Assembly (NCBI RefSeq): GCF_016862175.1
Contig: NZ_BOML01000043.1
Coordinates: forward strand, 1-64,000
Reading direction: 5' to 3'
Origin: Paractinoplanes durhamensis
Lineage (GTDB): Bacteria > Actinomycetota > Actinomycetes > Mycobacteriales > Micromonosporaceae
Length of the DNA stretch: 64,000 nucleotides
Under the pieces are notes generated by a model. The model was not told where the DNA came from and made no database searches. It worked only from the letters and a program-made list of their open reading frames with translations. The translations under genes were made by a program, and so were the position numbers. Positions within the stretch are counted from its first letter, which is position 1. Every line of letters begins with the position of its first letter. Positions 1 to 8,425 of this stretch are shown here, piece by piece.

Positions 1-564
1 ATCTGGACGCCGCAGAGTCCGGCCCCGCAGTTTCCGGTGCCTCATCCTGGGTATGCGATTGAGGCGACCATCGTTCATCCCGACACGCCCAACGGCGGGT
101 GGGGACAAAGCGGGCCTCCGTACATCGTGGAGGCGGGTGGGGCTTCCGCCTCGTACGGCAAGCGGGGTCTGGGGATTTTTGCTGCCGTTGCGGCTGTGCT
201 GGCCGCTGTGATCGCTGTTGCCGCGCTGGTTTTTGTTCTTGCGAATCGGTCGGACAAGCCTGCGGAGAAGGACGATGTGCCAACTCTCGGGGGATCGCCG
301 CCCAGTGGTGTGGTTCTCAAGGACAGCGGGGCGAGCATTCGGGTGACCTGGAAGGACCCCAGTGACGGGTCTGTTTCGTTCCTTGTCGCGATGGGGCATC
401 CGGGGGAGCAGCTCAAGCCCGTTACCACGCTCGGACCTGGGCAGACGTCCTATGAGGTGCAGGCGCTCAACCCCACCCTGAACTACTGCTTCGCAGTGGT
501 GGCGGTCTATCGGAACAACAAGTTTGCCACCTCGCAGCAGGCCTGTACGGACCGTCCGTCCTGA
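1..564 (+). CDS. Membrane protein with C-terminal fibronectin type III domain (5' end missing)
   Basis: The frame is open to the left window edge, so the N-terminus lies outside. The visible part has a proline-rich stretch, then one strong membrane helix rich in Ala/Val/Leu ending in VLANR (about codons 57-81 of the visible frame), a short linker, and an extracytoplasmic domain of about 85 residues. That domain has the fn3 pattern (IRVTWKDPSDG, then YEVQALNPTLNYCFAVVAV). Two Cys in the last 30 residues could pair. It is followed 131 bp downstream by a second fn3 protein with its own promoter. The missing N-terminus could carry a signalling domain such as a kinase or FHA domain, but nothing here shows that. 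Confidence 0.75.
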   Translation: MWTPQSPAPQFPVPHPGYAIEATIVHPDTPNGGWGQSGPPYIVEAGGASASYGKRGLGIFAAVAAVLAAVIAVAALVFVLANRSDKPAEKDDVPTLGGSPPSGVVLKDSGASIRVTWKDPSDGSVSFLVAMGHPGEQLKPVTTLGPGQTSYEVQALNPTLNYCFAVVAVYRNNKFATSQQACTDRPS

Positions 565-591
565 GAAGTCGATCACGCTCGGCGACCATAG

Positions 592-600
592 TTATCCACA
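592..600 (+). promoter_or_regulatory. Perfect DnaA-box match
   Basis: TTATCCACA matches the DnaA box consensus TTATNCACA exactly and sits in the intergenic space just upstream of the promoter of the fn3/propeller gene. A related TATCCACC lies about 25 bp further on. One box is not an origin; at most this is a DnaA regulatory site, and it may be chance. Confidence 0.3.
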
Positions 601-617
601 ACCGTGACTTCCGGGTG

Positions 618-645
618 TCGACAGCTATCCACCTCCCCCTATGAT
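618..645 (+). promoter_or_regulatory. Sigma-70 type promoter for the fn3/propeller gene
   Basis: TCGACA (618-623), a 16-nt spacer and TATGAT (640-645) form a good housekeeping promoter. Transcription would begin near 652, downstream of the TTG at 645, which argues that translation begins at the GTG at 696 instead. Confidence 0.55.
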
Positions 646-695
646 TGCCACCGTCCTTACGGATGGGGGTCCGTCAGAGGGGGAGGATTGCGGTA

Positions 696-3350
696 GTGAC
701 CAGCGCAGATAGCGCCAGCACGGAGGGTGTGCGGGTGACCGCGCAGCGACGTAAATGGCGTAGTCGGGGCTACCTCGTCACGATGGGGACCGTCCTTACG
801 CTCGCGGGTGGGCTCGGGTTCACCGTGCTCGGGCTGGGAGCGGCCGATCAGGCCGTGGCCAGCTTCGACGCGGCTTCCTGGGTGTGGTCGCGGTCCAAAG
901 GCGAGGTCGCGCGGATCAACGGCGTGACCGCCAAGGTCGACACGCGTGTCGACGTGCCCAAGGCACGCGGGCATGCGCTCGAGGTGACGCAGACCGATCG
1001 GTTCGTGCTGCTCCGGGATGTGAATACCGGTGCGATCGGATCGCTGGATCTGACCACCTTGCAGGAGTATTGGAACTCCACCTCCAGCCCGGGTCTCGGC
1101 GTGCGGGTCGCGCTCGACGAGGATTCCGCGTTCGTGGTGGACACCGTGCAGGGCCAGGTGCAGCAGCTCGACCCGCGCACGCTGGGGCCGATCGGTGAGC
1201 CGCTGCGCTTCCCGCCGGGCATCACCGGTGGCATCTTCGACGGCAAGGGCAAGCTGTGGATCGCCGCGCCGAGCGAGGGGACCGTCACAGCCATCGCGCC
1301 GGCCTCGCTGCCGTCCGATTCGCCCGGCGGTGCCACCGCCGGTGGGCCGCGGATCGTCCGGACCGAGGCGGTTGCGGCCGCCAGTCATGACCTGACCGTG
1401 TCCACGCTGGATGACGGGGTCGCGGTGCTCGACCGCACCACCAATCTGCTCGCGACTATCCGCGACGCGGCGCCGGCGGTGAAGCAGACGCTTCCGCTGA
1501 CCGGGCCGGGCTCGCTCGCGCCGCACACCGACGGGCGATCCGTGCCGGTCACGGTGACCGACTCGCGGCACGTCTATGTGGTCGGTGACCAGGGCGTGCG
1601 TGCCGACTTCACGGTTCCCGGCGACGGTGACGCCCTGCAACCGGCGGTGGCGTGGGAGGGCTTCTTCTACGTGGCCGACTCCGACACCGGCAAGGTGCAC
1701 GTCTTCGACGCGGCCGGCAAGGCGCAGAAGGACATCACGTTCCAGAAGCCGGGCGGCGACCTCGAGCTCGACGTGCGCGAGGGCTACCTGTTCATCAACG
1801 CCCCGGGCTCCTCGACCGCCCGGGTCGTCGACGACAACCATGCGGTGCGCACCGTCGACAAGTACGCCGACGACGTGCTCGGCGGCGATCCGCCGGCCAC
1901 CCCGCCGAACACCGATCCGCCGCCGCCGGAGAAGCCGAAGAAACCCCTGGTGGCCAAGCCTGGAGCGCCGCGCAACGTGAAGGCCGCGGCCGGTAACGCC
2001 GAGGCCCGGGTCACCTGGCAGGCGGCGGCCGACAACAACGCGCCCATCACGCGCTACGTGGTGGAGGGCGCCGGCAAGACGTTCCAGGTCGGCGCCGACC
2101 AGCGGTCGCTGACCGTGACCGGGCTGACCAACGGCGAGTCGTACCAGTTCGCGGTGCACGCCGTGAACAAGAAGGGCGACGGGCCTACGCGTACGAGTAA
2201 CAGCGTCAAGCCGACGTCCGAGGTGCCCGACGCGCCGACCGCGGTGACCGCCGAGGCCAAACCGGACGGCACCGTGCTGGTCAGCTGGCCGGCCGCCAAC
2301 GGGCAGGGGCTGGAGATCAAGCGGTACACGGTGACGGCCATCTCCGAGGGCGGCAGTGCGCCGATCGGGGACGCCACCGAGACATCCCTGACCATCGCGG
2401 CGGGGCAATTGGAGTACGGCAAGCAGTACGCGTTCACGGTCGTGTCGGTCAACGAGCGTGGTGCCGGGTCCAAGGCGTCGCCGGTCAGTGGCAGCGTCGT
2501 GCCGTTCAACAAGCCGGGCAAGCCGGAGGGTGTCGACGCGGCGACCGTCGCCGAGACGGCCGGCGCGATCAAGGTGACCTGGCAGGCGCCGGCCGACAAC
2601 GGCAGCGCGATCAGCAAGTACGTGGTGCGCGCGGGCGGGAAGTCGTCCGAGGTGACCGGCGGGACGGCGGTGACGCTGACCGGGTTCGGGGCCGGCGAGA
2701 CCGTCGCGGTCGAGGTGCGCGCGGTCAACGACGCCGGCGAGAGCGAGCCGGGCACGGCCACCGCCAAGACGGTGTCGGTGCCGAAGGTGACGATCACCGG
2801 GGTGGACCCGGGGATCGACACGGCGGCGATCTCGTTCACCGTCGACCAGGGCGGTGGCACGGCGAGCTGCTCGGTCGACAGCTCGGGCACCGGCAGCTCG
2901 GCGTCGGGCAGCTGCACGAAGCTGAGCGTGTCGAAGCTGACCGCCGGCACGGCCTACACGTTCACGGTCACCGCCAAGAACGCGGCCGGGTCGGTCACGG
3001 CCAGGAGCACCACGACCACCGACTCCCGGTACGGGATCGCCACCTGCAACAACGGCGAGAACGGCGACACCGCGACCTACTGCGACAAGGACGTGTCCGG
3101 CCGCAACGGCAACGAGATCTTCAGCGGCACCCAGCAGGACAACGACAACCAGGTCGGCTGGGCCAAACCGGGCACGCGCCTGCAGGCGTACTGCAAGAAG
3201 TCCGGTGAAGAGGTGTACGCGTACATCTACAACAGCGACAAGCGCAGCACCTGGTGGATCCAGGTCAACTACAGCGGTAAGAACTACATCCCGTGGGCGT
3301 GGCTCAACCTCGAGGGCGGGGACGACCTGAACGACCTGCCGACCTGCTGA
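696..3350 (+). CDS. Membrane-anchored propeller and multi-fibronectin type III protein
   Basis: 884 aa. GTG 696 is chosen because AGGGGGAGG lies about 9 nt upstream and the predicted promoter excludes the earlier TTG at 645. One N-terminal membrane helix (about residues 27-52) is followed by a region of repeated short beta blades resembling an NHL/SMP-30 type propeller (about 60-395), a Pro-rich linker, and three clear plus one divergent fn3 domain (about 425-775). The last 100 residues are rich in Cys, Asn and Tyr and end in Thr-Cys; they may form an SH3-like cap. The protein is probably extracytoplasmic and surface-anchored. It leads a co-directional set with MoxR, DUF58 and transglutaminase-like genes, an arrangement typical of envelope-assembly operons. 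No catalytic motif is visible, so a scaffold or adhesion role is inferred. Confidence 0.8.
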   Translation: MTSADSASTEGVRVTAQRRKWRSRGYLVTMGTVLTLAGGLGFTVLGLGAADQAVASFDAASWVWSRSKGEVARINGVTAKVDTRVDVPKARGHALEVTQTDRFVLLRDVNTGAIGSLDLTTLQEYWNSTSSPGLGVRVALDEDSAFVVDTVQGQVQQLDPRTLGPIGEPLRFPPGITGGIFDGKGKLWIAAPSEGTVTAIAPASLPSDSPGGATAGGPRIVRTEAVAAASHDLTVSTLDDGVAVLDRTTNLLATIRDAAPAVKQTLPLTGPGSLAPHTDGRSVPVTVTDSRHVYVVGDQGVRADFTVPGDGDALQPAVAWEGFFYVADSDTGKVHVFDAAGKAQKDITFQKPGGDLELDVREGYLFINAPGSSTARVVDDNHAVRTVDKYADDVLGGDPPATPPNTDPPPPEKPKKPLVAKPGAPRNVKAAAGNAEARVTWQAAADNNAPITRYVVEGAGKTFQVGADQRSLTVTGLTNGESYQFAVHAVNKKGDGPTRTSNSVKPTSEVPDAPTAVTAEAKPDGTVLVSWPAANGQGLEIKRYTVTAISEGGSAPIGDATETSLTIAAGQLEYGKQYAFTVVSVNERGAGSKASPVSGSVVPFNKPGKPEGVDAATVAETAGAIKVTWQAPADNGSAISKYVVRAGGKSSEVTGGTAVTLTGFGAGETVAVEVRAVNDAGESEPGTATAKTVSVPKVTITGVDPGIDTAAISFTVDQGGGTASCSVDSSGTGSSASGSCTKLSVSKLTAGTAYTFTVTAKNAAGSVTARSTTTTDSRYGIATCNNGENGDTATYCDKDVSGRNGNEIFSGTQQDNDNQVGWAKPGTRLQAYCKKSGEEVYAYIYNSDKRSTWWIQVNYSGKNYIPWAWLNLEGGDDLNDLPTC

Positions 3351-3361
3351 GGGGCGCCACC

Positions 3362-4351
3362 GTGCACAACGAACCGCTGCCGCCGCAGCACATCCAGGGC
3401 TTCGCCCAGGTGGCCGCGCAGCTCGCCGACCGGATCGGGACGGTGGTGCTGGGCAAGCCCGAGGTGGTGCGGCTGGCGCTGACCGCGCTGTTCGCGCAGG
3501 GGCACGTCCTCCTCGAGGACGTGCCCGGCGTGGGCAAGACGACCCTCGCGCGGGCCATCGCCGCGTCCATCCACGGGCAGTGGCGGCGCATCCAGTTCAC
3601 GCCCGACCTGCTGCCCTCCGACGTGTCCGGCGTGACCATCTTCAACCAGGCCAGCCGCGGCTTCGAGTTCCACCCGGGGCCGGTGTTCGCCAACATCGTC
3701 ATCGCCGACGAGATCAACCGGGCCTCGCCGAAGACCCAGTCGGCGCTGCTCGAGGTGATGGAGGAGAAGCGGGTCACCGTCGACGGGGTGCCGCACCCGG
3801 TGCCGCAGCCGTTCCTCGTCGTCGCCACCCAGAACCCGGTCGAGATGGACGGCACCTACCGGCTGCCCGAGGCCCAGCTCGACCGGTTCCTGGTGAAACT
3901 CTCCGTCGGCTACCCGAGCGAGGACGTCGAGATCGAGGTGCTGCGCGGGGCCGCGCTGCGCTCGCCCGACGCCCTCGAACCGATCACCGACACGGCCACC
4001 ATCGGCGAGATGGTGAAAATGGCCATGCGCGTGCACATCGCCGACCCCCTTTACGGGTACGCGGTGCGCCTGGCCGCCGCCACCCGAAACCATCCACAGG
4101 TCCGCGTCGGGGTCAGCCCGCGCGGGGTGATCGCGCTGACCCGGGCCGCGTGTGCGTTCGCGCTGATCAACTCCCGCGGGTATGTGCTGCCCGAGGACAT
4201 GAAGGAGCTGATCGGCCCGGTCTTCGCGCACCGCGTGCTGCTGTCGGCCGACGCGCAACTGCGCGGGGTGACCGCGGCCGAGGTGCTCGACGACGCGATC
4301 CGCTCGGTGCCGGTTCCGCTGCCCGACAACCGCGTCGCGGCCGGGGCGTGA
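3362..4351 (+). CDS. MoxR-family AAA+ ATPase
   Basis: 329 aa, typical for the family. The Walker A GVGKTT is at about residues 56-61, Walker B VIADE at 113-117 and sensor 1 in VATQNPVE. MoxR ATPases act as chaperones that mature or remodel partner proteins, often with VWA or DUF58 proteins. GTG 3362 is used; GAGG of the preceding stop region acts as ribosome binding site, and the frame extension back to 3293 only overlaps the previous gene. The stop overlaps a possible GTG of the DUF58 gene (GTGA), so the two are translationally close. The MoxR-DUF58-transglutaminase order is widely conserved in bacteria. Confidence 0.93.
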   Translation: MHNEPLPPQHIQGFAQVAAQLADRIGTVVLGKPEVVRLALTALFAQGHVLLEDVPGVGKTTLARAIAASIHGQWRRIQFTPDLLPSDVSGVTIFNQASRGFEFHPGPVFANIVIADEINRASPKTQSALLEVMEEKRVTVDGVPHPVPQPFLVVATQNPVEMDGTYRLPEAQLDRFLVKLSVGYPSEDVEIEVLRGAALRSPDALEPITDTATIGEMVKMAMRVHIADPLYGYAVRLAAATRNHPQVRVGVSPRGVIALTRAACAFALINSRGYVLPEDMKELIGPVFAHRVLLSADAQLRGVTAAEVLDDAIRSVPVPLPDNRVAAGA

Positions 4352-4365
4352 CCGGGGGAGCGGGC

Positions 4366-5730
4366 ATGGCCGGACCATCGCACGAAGCCGGCGACGGCAT
4401 GCCGCCGCCGGCCGGGGTTACACCGCCGCCCACGGCGGGAAACGCAGGGACAACGGGGACTCATACGCCGTCGCCGGCCGGCAGCGCTCCGCCGGCCGGC
4501 GACGGTCCCACCCGCGCCGGTAGCGGTGGCGGCGGTGGCGGTTCTGGCCGCGCAGTGATAGGCAATCGGGCCAGGATCCTAGGACGGCTTGGGCGTGGTG
4601 GCATGACCGGGCGCGGGGTCGGGCTGGCGGGCGGTGCGGTTGCGCTGCTCGTCGTGGGGTTCCGCTTCGGGTATCCGGATCTTGCTCTTCTCGGGGCTGC
4701 GGCGCTTGTCGCGGTCGTCTGTGGGGTTGTCTTTGCGTTCTGGCGGCCTCGGCTCGGCGTCGAACGGGTTGCCGACCCCGACCGGGTTGCCCGGGGTGAA
4801 CCGGCTCGGATGACGCTCACCGTGCGGAACACCAGCCGGCTTCGAGCCGCCAACCTTGTCGCCACCGATCGGTGTGGTGGGGAAGCGGTGCCGGTTCCGC
4901 TGCTGCGGCTTCGGCCCGGTAAGGACACCACCGTTGACTATCCGGTGCCTACCAGCCGGCGTGGGGTGGTGCCGATCGGGCCGTTGCGGGTCACTCGCGG
5001 AGACCCGCTCGGGCTGATCAGCCTGGCTCGGACCTATGGCGGGGTGGCCTCCGTCTGGGTGCATCCGCGGATTCACCTGCTGCGGGCGGTGCCGGCGGGG
5101 ATGGCTCGCAGCCTTGACGGGCGGATCGACAAGGTGCCGCACGGGACGATCACGTTCGACTCGCTGCGGGAGTACGTGGTGGGGGACGAACTGCGGCGGG
5201 TGCACTGGCGGAGCTCGGCCAAGGTCGGCGAGCTCATGGTGCGGGAACAGCTGGACACCTCGGAACCGACCATCGTGGTGCTGCTCGACGACCGGGCCGC
5301 CGCTCACCCGCAGGGACGGGACGGGGTTGCCGAGTCGTTCGAGTCGGCCTGTGAAGCGGCGGCCTCCATCGTGGCGGCGGCCGTTCGGGAAGATCTGCCG
5401 GTCAGCCTGCACCTGGTTACGGCCGTTCCGAGTGGGCCCTACCTGGATGTGCTCACCGAAGCCGTGCTGCGGCCGGGCGATCTCGACGCCACCCTGCGGC
5501 GGATGCGGGCCGGGCGGCTCGGCGACACGCTGGTCTTCCTCACCGGGCCGGGCGGGCGCGGCGACCTGGGCGCCGTCAGCGGGCTGCGTGGGCCGTACCC
5601 GGTGGTGATGGCCGGCCTGTTCGGCGACCGCGACGCGGCGCCGGTCTCGGCCGCCGACGGCCTCATCGTCATCGAGGCCGACAACGGCGAGGAGTTCGCG
5701 GCCGCGTGGGACGGGGTGCGCGGATGGTGA
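4366..5730 (+). CDS. DUF58 domain membrane protein
   Basis: 454 aa from ATG 4366, which has GGGGGAG 6 nt upstream; GTG 4348, overlapping the MoxR stop, is an alternative. The first 70 residues are low-complexity Pro/Gly/Ala. Two adjacent membrane helices follow (VGLAGGAVALL and LALLGAAALV regions), then a soluble domain with the DUF58 signature HWRSSAKVGELMVREQ. Downstream the domain adopts a VWA-like fold in known members. Family members are MoxR partners. The 3' end was partly duplicated: its last codons recur 80 bp downstream (see the repeat at 5692-5812). Confidence 0.9.
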   Translation: MAGPSHEAGDGMPPPAGVTPPPTAGNAGTTGTHTPSPAGSAPPAGDGPTRAGSGGGGGGSGRAVIGNRARILGRLGRGGMTGRGVGLAGGAVALLVVGFRFGYPDLALLGAAALVAVVCGVVFAFWRPRLGVERVADPDRVARGEPARMTLTVRNTSRLRAANLVATDRCGGEAVPVPLLRLRPGKDTTVDYPVPTSRRGVVPIGPLRVTRGDPLGLISLARTYGGVASVWVHPRIHLLRAVPAGMARSLDGRIDKVPHGTITFDSLREYVVGDELRRVHWRSSAKVGELMVREQLDTSEPTIVVLLDDRAAAHPQGRDGVAESFESACEAAASIVAAAVREDLPVSLHLVTAVPSGPYLDVLTEAVLRPGDLDATLRRMRAGRLGDTLVFLTGPGGRGDLGAVSGLRGPYPVVMAGLFGDRDAAPVSAADGLIVIEADNGEEFAAAWDGVRGW

Positions 5731-5812
5731 AGCAGGCGGCATTCGGCCTGGCCTCGGGGCGGCGTGATGCGGAGTTCGCCGCGGTGCGGGGCGGGGTGCG
5801 CGGATGGTGAAG
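5692..5812 (+). repeat. 80-bp offset duplication of the DUF58/transglutaminase gene junction
   Basis: A 41-bp segment at 5692-5732 (end of the DUF58 gene plus ATGGTGAAG) recurs at 5772-5812 with 5 mismatches and no gap. Each copy holds the last codons of DUF58 (GVRGW-stop) and the ATGGTGA overlap that starts the next gene. Between them lies a 28-codon frame (5724-5810) that begins like the transglutaminase-like protein (MVK) and ends like DUF58 (GVRGW). Confidence 0.85.
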
Positions 5813-8326
5813 TGGGGGCGGTGGAGCGCGGTGGCGGCCGTGCTGGCGGGGATGATCTCGCTGGCGGGGGTCGTGCTCGGTGGGATCTTTGCGGGTTCGC
5901 TGATCGTCGAGCTTGTCGCGGGGGCCGCCGTTGGGTCTGTGGGGCTCAGTCTTGCGGCGCGGCGGTTGCCCAACTGGGTGGTGGCGCCTATCTCGGCGGG
6001 GCTGCTGGGGGCGTACACCATCGTTGTTCTCCGGGTTGGGGCCGGGCGCGCTGAACTCAGCGAACCGCTTGCTCAGATCGCGCGGGATTCGCTGGTCAAT
6101 GGGATTCCGCGGCTGCTCACCGCGATGATTCCGGTTGAGCCTGCGCCGGACACCCTGGTGGTGCCGGTCATCGCCGCCTGGCTTGCGGGGCTTGCCGGTG
6201 GGGAGATCGCGGTGCGGGCCGGGCGGGTGCTTCTGGGAATGCTTCCCGCGGTCGTGCTCTATGCGGGGGCGCTCTATGTCGTCGGGCCGAACGCCTCCGT
6301 GGCGGGGTGGACGACGCTCGGGTTTGCCGGGCTCGCGGTGGTGGGGATGGCCGTGAGTGCGCGGCCGAAGAACGAGACCGAGCTGGCCGGGGTGTCGGCG
6401 GCCACCCGGGCGAAGGTGCGTGGGCGGGCTCTTGCCGGAGCGGCGGCGGGGCTTGCGGCGGTGCTGGTGCTGGCGGCGGCGGTCGGGCCCTGGGTGGGCG
6501 GTCAGGTGGCGGCCACGCCGGTCGATCCGCGCAAGTATGTGGAGCCGCCGCAGGTGGACAGCCTCGACGAGAGCCCGCTCAACCGGATCTCCGGCTGGGC
6601 ACTGAGCCCTGAGCAGCGACTGCTCGAAGTGGGCCCGGCGACCGGCAGCGGGGCGACCGGCAGCGGGGCGACCGGCGGCGCGGCAACGGGTAGCAGCGGC
6701 GCGGCGACGGGCGGCACCGGCAGCACGGCCGGCGGGACTGCGGGGAACAAGGGCCGGAAAGTGCGGCTTCGGCTTGCGGTGCTGCCGGACTACGACGGGA
6801 TCACCTGGCGGGTCGGGGCCACCTATCGCAACGCGGGGCGGGTGCTGCCGACTCAGCCGCCGATGCCGGACGCGACCGTCAGCAACGTGCATCAGGAGAT
6901 CACGGTCGACGGGCTTACCGGGCGGCTGCTGCCGGTGGTGCCGACGCCTACGCAGGTCACCGGGGCCCGGGTCGCCTATGACGCGGCCACCGGCACGCTG
7001 ATCGGGTCGGAGCAGCTCACCTCGGGGATCAAATACACCGTGGACTCGCAGGTGCAGACGCCCGACTACAACCTGCTGGCGGCCGCCGATGTGCCGTCGG
7101 GCGACGCCGTCGCCCGCTATCTGGCCATCGGGGACGACGTGCCCGAGCAGATCACCCGGCTGGCCGAGCAGCTGTCCGACGGCAACGGCGCTGCCTATGA
7201 CCGGGCCGCTGCCATCGAGGCGTTCATCGCTGAGCACTACCGGAAGGTGTCGGACGCGCCGAGCGGGCATGCGTACCCGAACCTGGCGTTCTTTCTTTTC
7301 GGGCCGCGTGGTCAAGGTGGGCAGGTGGGGACGTCGGAGCAGTTCGCGGCGTCGTTCGCGCTGCTGGCCCGGCTCACCGGGTTGCCGTCGCGGGTCGTGG
7401 TGGGATTCGACGCGCCGGCCGCCGGTGGCACGGTCACCGGGGGTGACGCGATCGCCTGGCCGGAGGTGTTGTTCGACGGGCTCGGGTGGGTCCCGTTCGA
7501 TCCGATGCCGAAGTCGAAGAATCCGCGGCCGGTCGAGGAGGACTTCATCCCGAAGCCGACGACCCCGCCGACGCCGCCGTCCGAGGCGCCGACCGTGAGC
7601 CAGTCGGCGTCGGCCTCCGCGTCGGCCACCGTGCTCGCTGCCGGTGCCGGCGGTGGTCCGGGCGTGGTGCTCGTCGCCGGGGGGACGTCGGGGTCGCTGC
7701 TGCTGGTGCTGCTCGGCGCGGCGGTGGTGATCCTGTCGATGCGGCGTGGTCTGCGCCGGCGCCGGCTCACGTCGGGCACACCCGACGACCGGATCACCGG
7801 CGCCTGGACCGAGCTGAGCGATGCGTTGCGCCTGGCGGGCCACCCACTGCCGCGGCATCTCGCGGCGACTGAGGCGGCTGCGTACGCGGCCAGGCCCGCC
7901 CCGCCGAAACCCGGCCGTCTCCGCCGCGCCGCGCCGGGCCGGCCGCCGGACGACGCCGGAATGGACGTGTTCGGCACCGCAGGCGGTCCGGGCGACGGCA
8001 CCGCAGGCGGTCCTGGGACAAAAGCCGACGGCACCGCAGGCGGTCCTGGGACAAAGGCCGACGGCACCACAGGCGGTTTCGGGGCGGGAGCCGGCACCGG
8101 CACGCTGGTCGTCGAGCGGCCGGCGGAGAGTGCTTTGCCGCCGCTTGATCAACTTGTTGCCGGGATCAACACGGTCGGCTTCGCGCCCGGGGCCGCCGAC
8201 GACGGGCAGGCCGAGCAGGCCGGCCGGCAGGCAGTCGCCTACTCGACGGCCCTGCGGGCTCGCCGGTCCTGGTGGCGGCGCGTCTGGTGGAGCGTCCACC
8301 CGGGCCCGCTGCGCTGGCACCGCTGA
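5804..8326 (+). CDS. TgpA-like transglutaminase-fold membrane protein with degenerate active site
   Basis: 840 aa. About seven membrane helices fill the first 230 residues (the DUF3488-like part of TgpA). A Gly/Ala/Thr-rich linker follows, then the transglutaminase-like domain (about 435-570), another helix (about 625-645) and a cytoplasmic tail. In active members the core reads C-E-H and later H-A-W-V. Here the Cys position is Ser511 (GTSEQFAAS) and the His position is Ile550 (AIAWPEV); Asp566 (PFDP) remains. The fold is therefore kept but the Cys-His pair is lost, so a non-enzymatic role is likely. A tail segment near 7980-8070 has a 33-bp repeat encoding GTAGGPGTKAD units. ATG 5804 is in the second copy of the duplicated junction. 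Confidence 0.85.
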   Translation: MVKWGRWSAVAAVLAGMISLAGVVLGGIFAGSLIVELVAGAAVGSVGLSLAARRLPNWVVAPISAGLLGAYTIVVLRVGAGRAELSEPLAQIARDSLVNGIPRLLTAMIPVEPAPDTLVVPVIAAWLAGLAGGEIAVRAGRVLLGMLPAVVLYAGALYVVGPNASVAGWTTLGFAGLAVVGMAVSARPKNETELAGVSAATRAKVRGRALAGAAAGLAAVLVLAAAVGPWVGGQVAATPVDPRKYVEPPQVDSLDESPLNRISGWALSPEQRLLEVGPATGSGATGSGATGGAATGSSGAATGGTGSTAGGTAGNKGRKVRLRLAVLPDYDGITWRVGATYRNAGRVLPTQPPMPDATVSNVHQEITVDGLTGRLLPVVPTPTQVTGARVAYDAATGTLIGSEQLTSGIKYTVDSQVQTPDYNLLAAADVPSGDAVARYLAIGDDVPEQITRLAEQLSDGNGAAYDRAAAIEAFIAEHYRKVSDAPSGHAYPNLAFFLFGPRGQGGQVGTSEQFAASFALLARLTGLPSRVVVGFDAPAAGGTVTGGDAIAWPEVLFDGLGWVPFDPMPKSKNPRPVEEDFIPKPTTPPTPPSEAPTVSQSASASASATVLAAGAGGGPGVVLVAGGTSGSLLLVLLGAAVVILSMRRGLRRRRLTSGTPDDRITGAWTELSDALRLAGHPLPRHLAATEAAAYAARPAPPKPGRLRRAAPGRPPDDAGMDVFGTAGGPGDGTAGGPGTKADGTAGGPGTKADGTTGGFGAGAGTGTLVVERPAESALPPLDQLVAGINTVGFAPGAADDGQAEQAGRQAVAYSTALRARRSWWRRVWWSVHPGPLRWHR

Positions 8327-8393
8327 GCCGGCGGCCCTGAGCCGGCGGCCCTGAGCTGGCGGCCCTGAGCCGGCGGCCCTGCGCCGGCGGCGC
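8324..8393 (+). repeat. Five-copy 14-bp tandem repeat
   Basis: The unit TGAGCCGGCGGCCC starts at the stop codon of the transglutaminase-like gene and is repeated five times, the later copies with one to three changes. Each unit contains CCGGCGG and could form small hairpins. It fills most of the gap before the monooxygenase gene and looks like slippage expansion. Confidence 0.8.
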
Positions 8394-8425
8394 TGAGGAA
8401 GGCCGTCGATGCGTAGGCTCGGGCG

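Noticed and set aside
592..631. Replication origin
   Set aside because: Only one perfect DnaA box and one weak relative are present; there is no AT-rich unwinding region and no dnaA/dnaN nearby.
8324..8393. Regulatory RNA or attenuator
   Set aside because: Only a 14-bp slippage repeat is visible, with no leader peptide or defined alternative stems.
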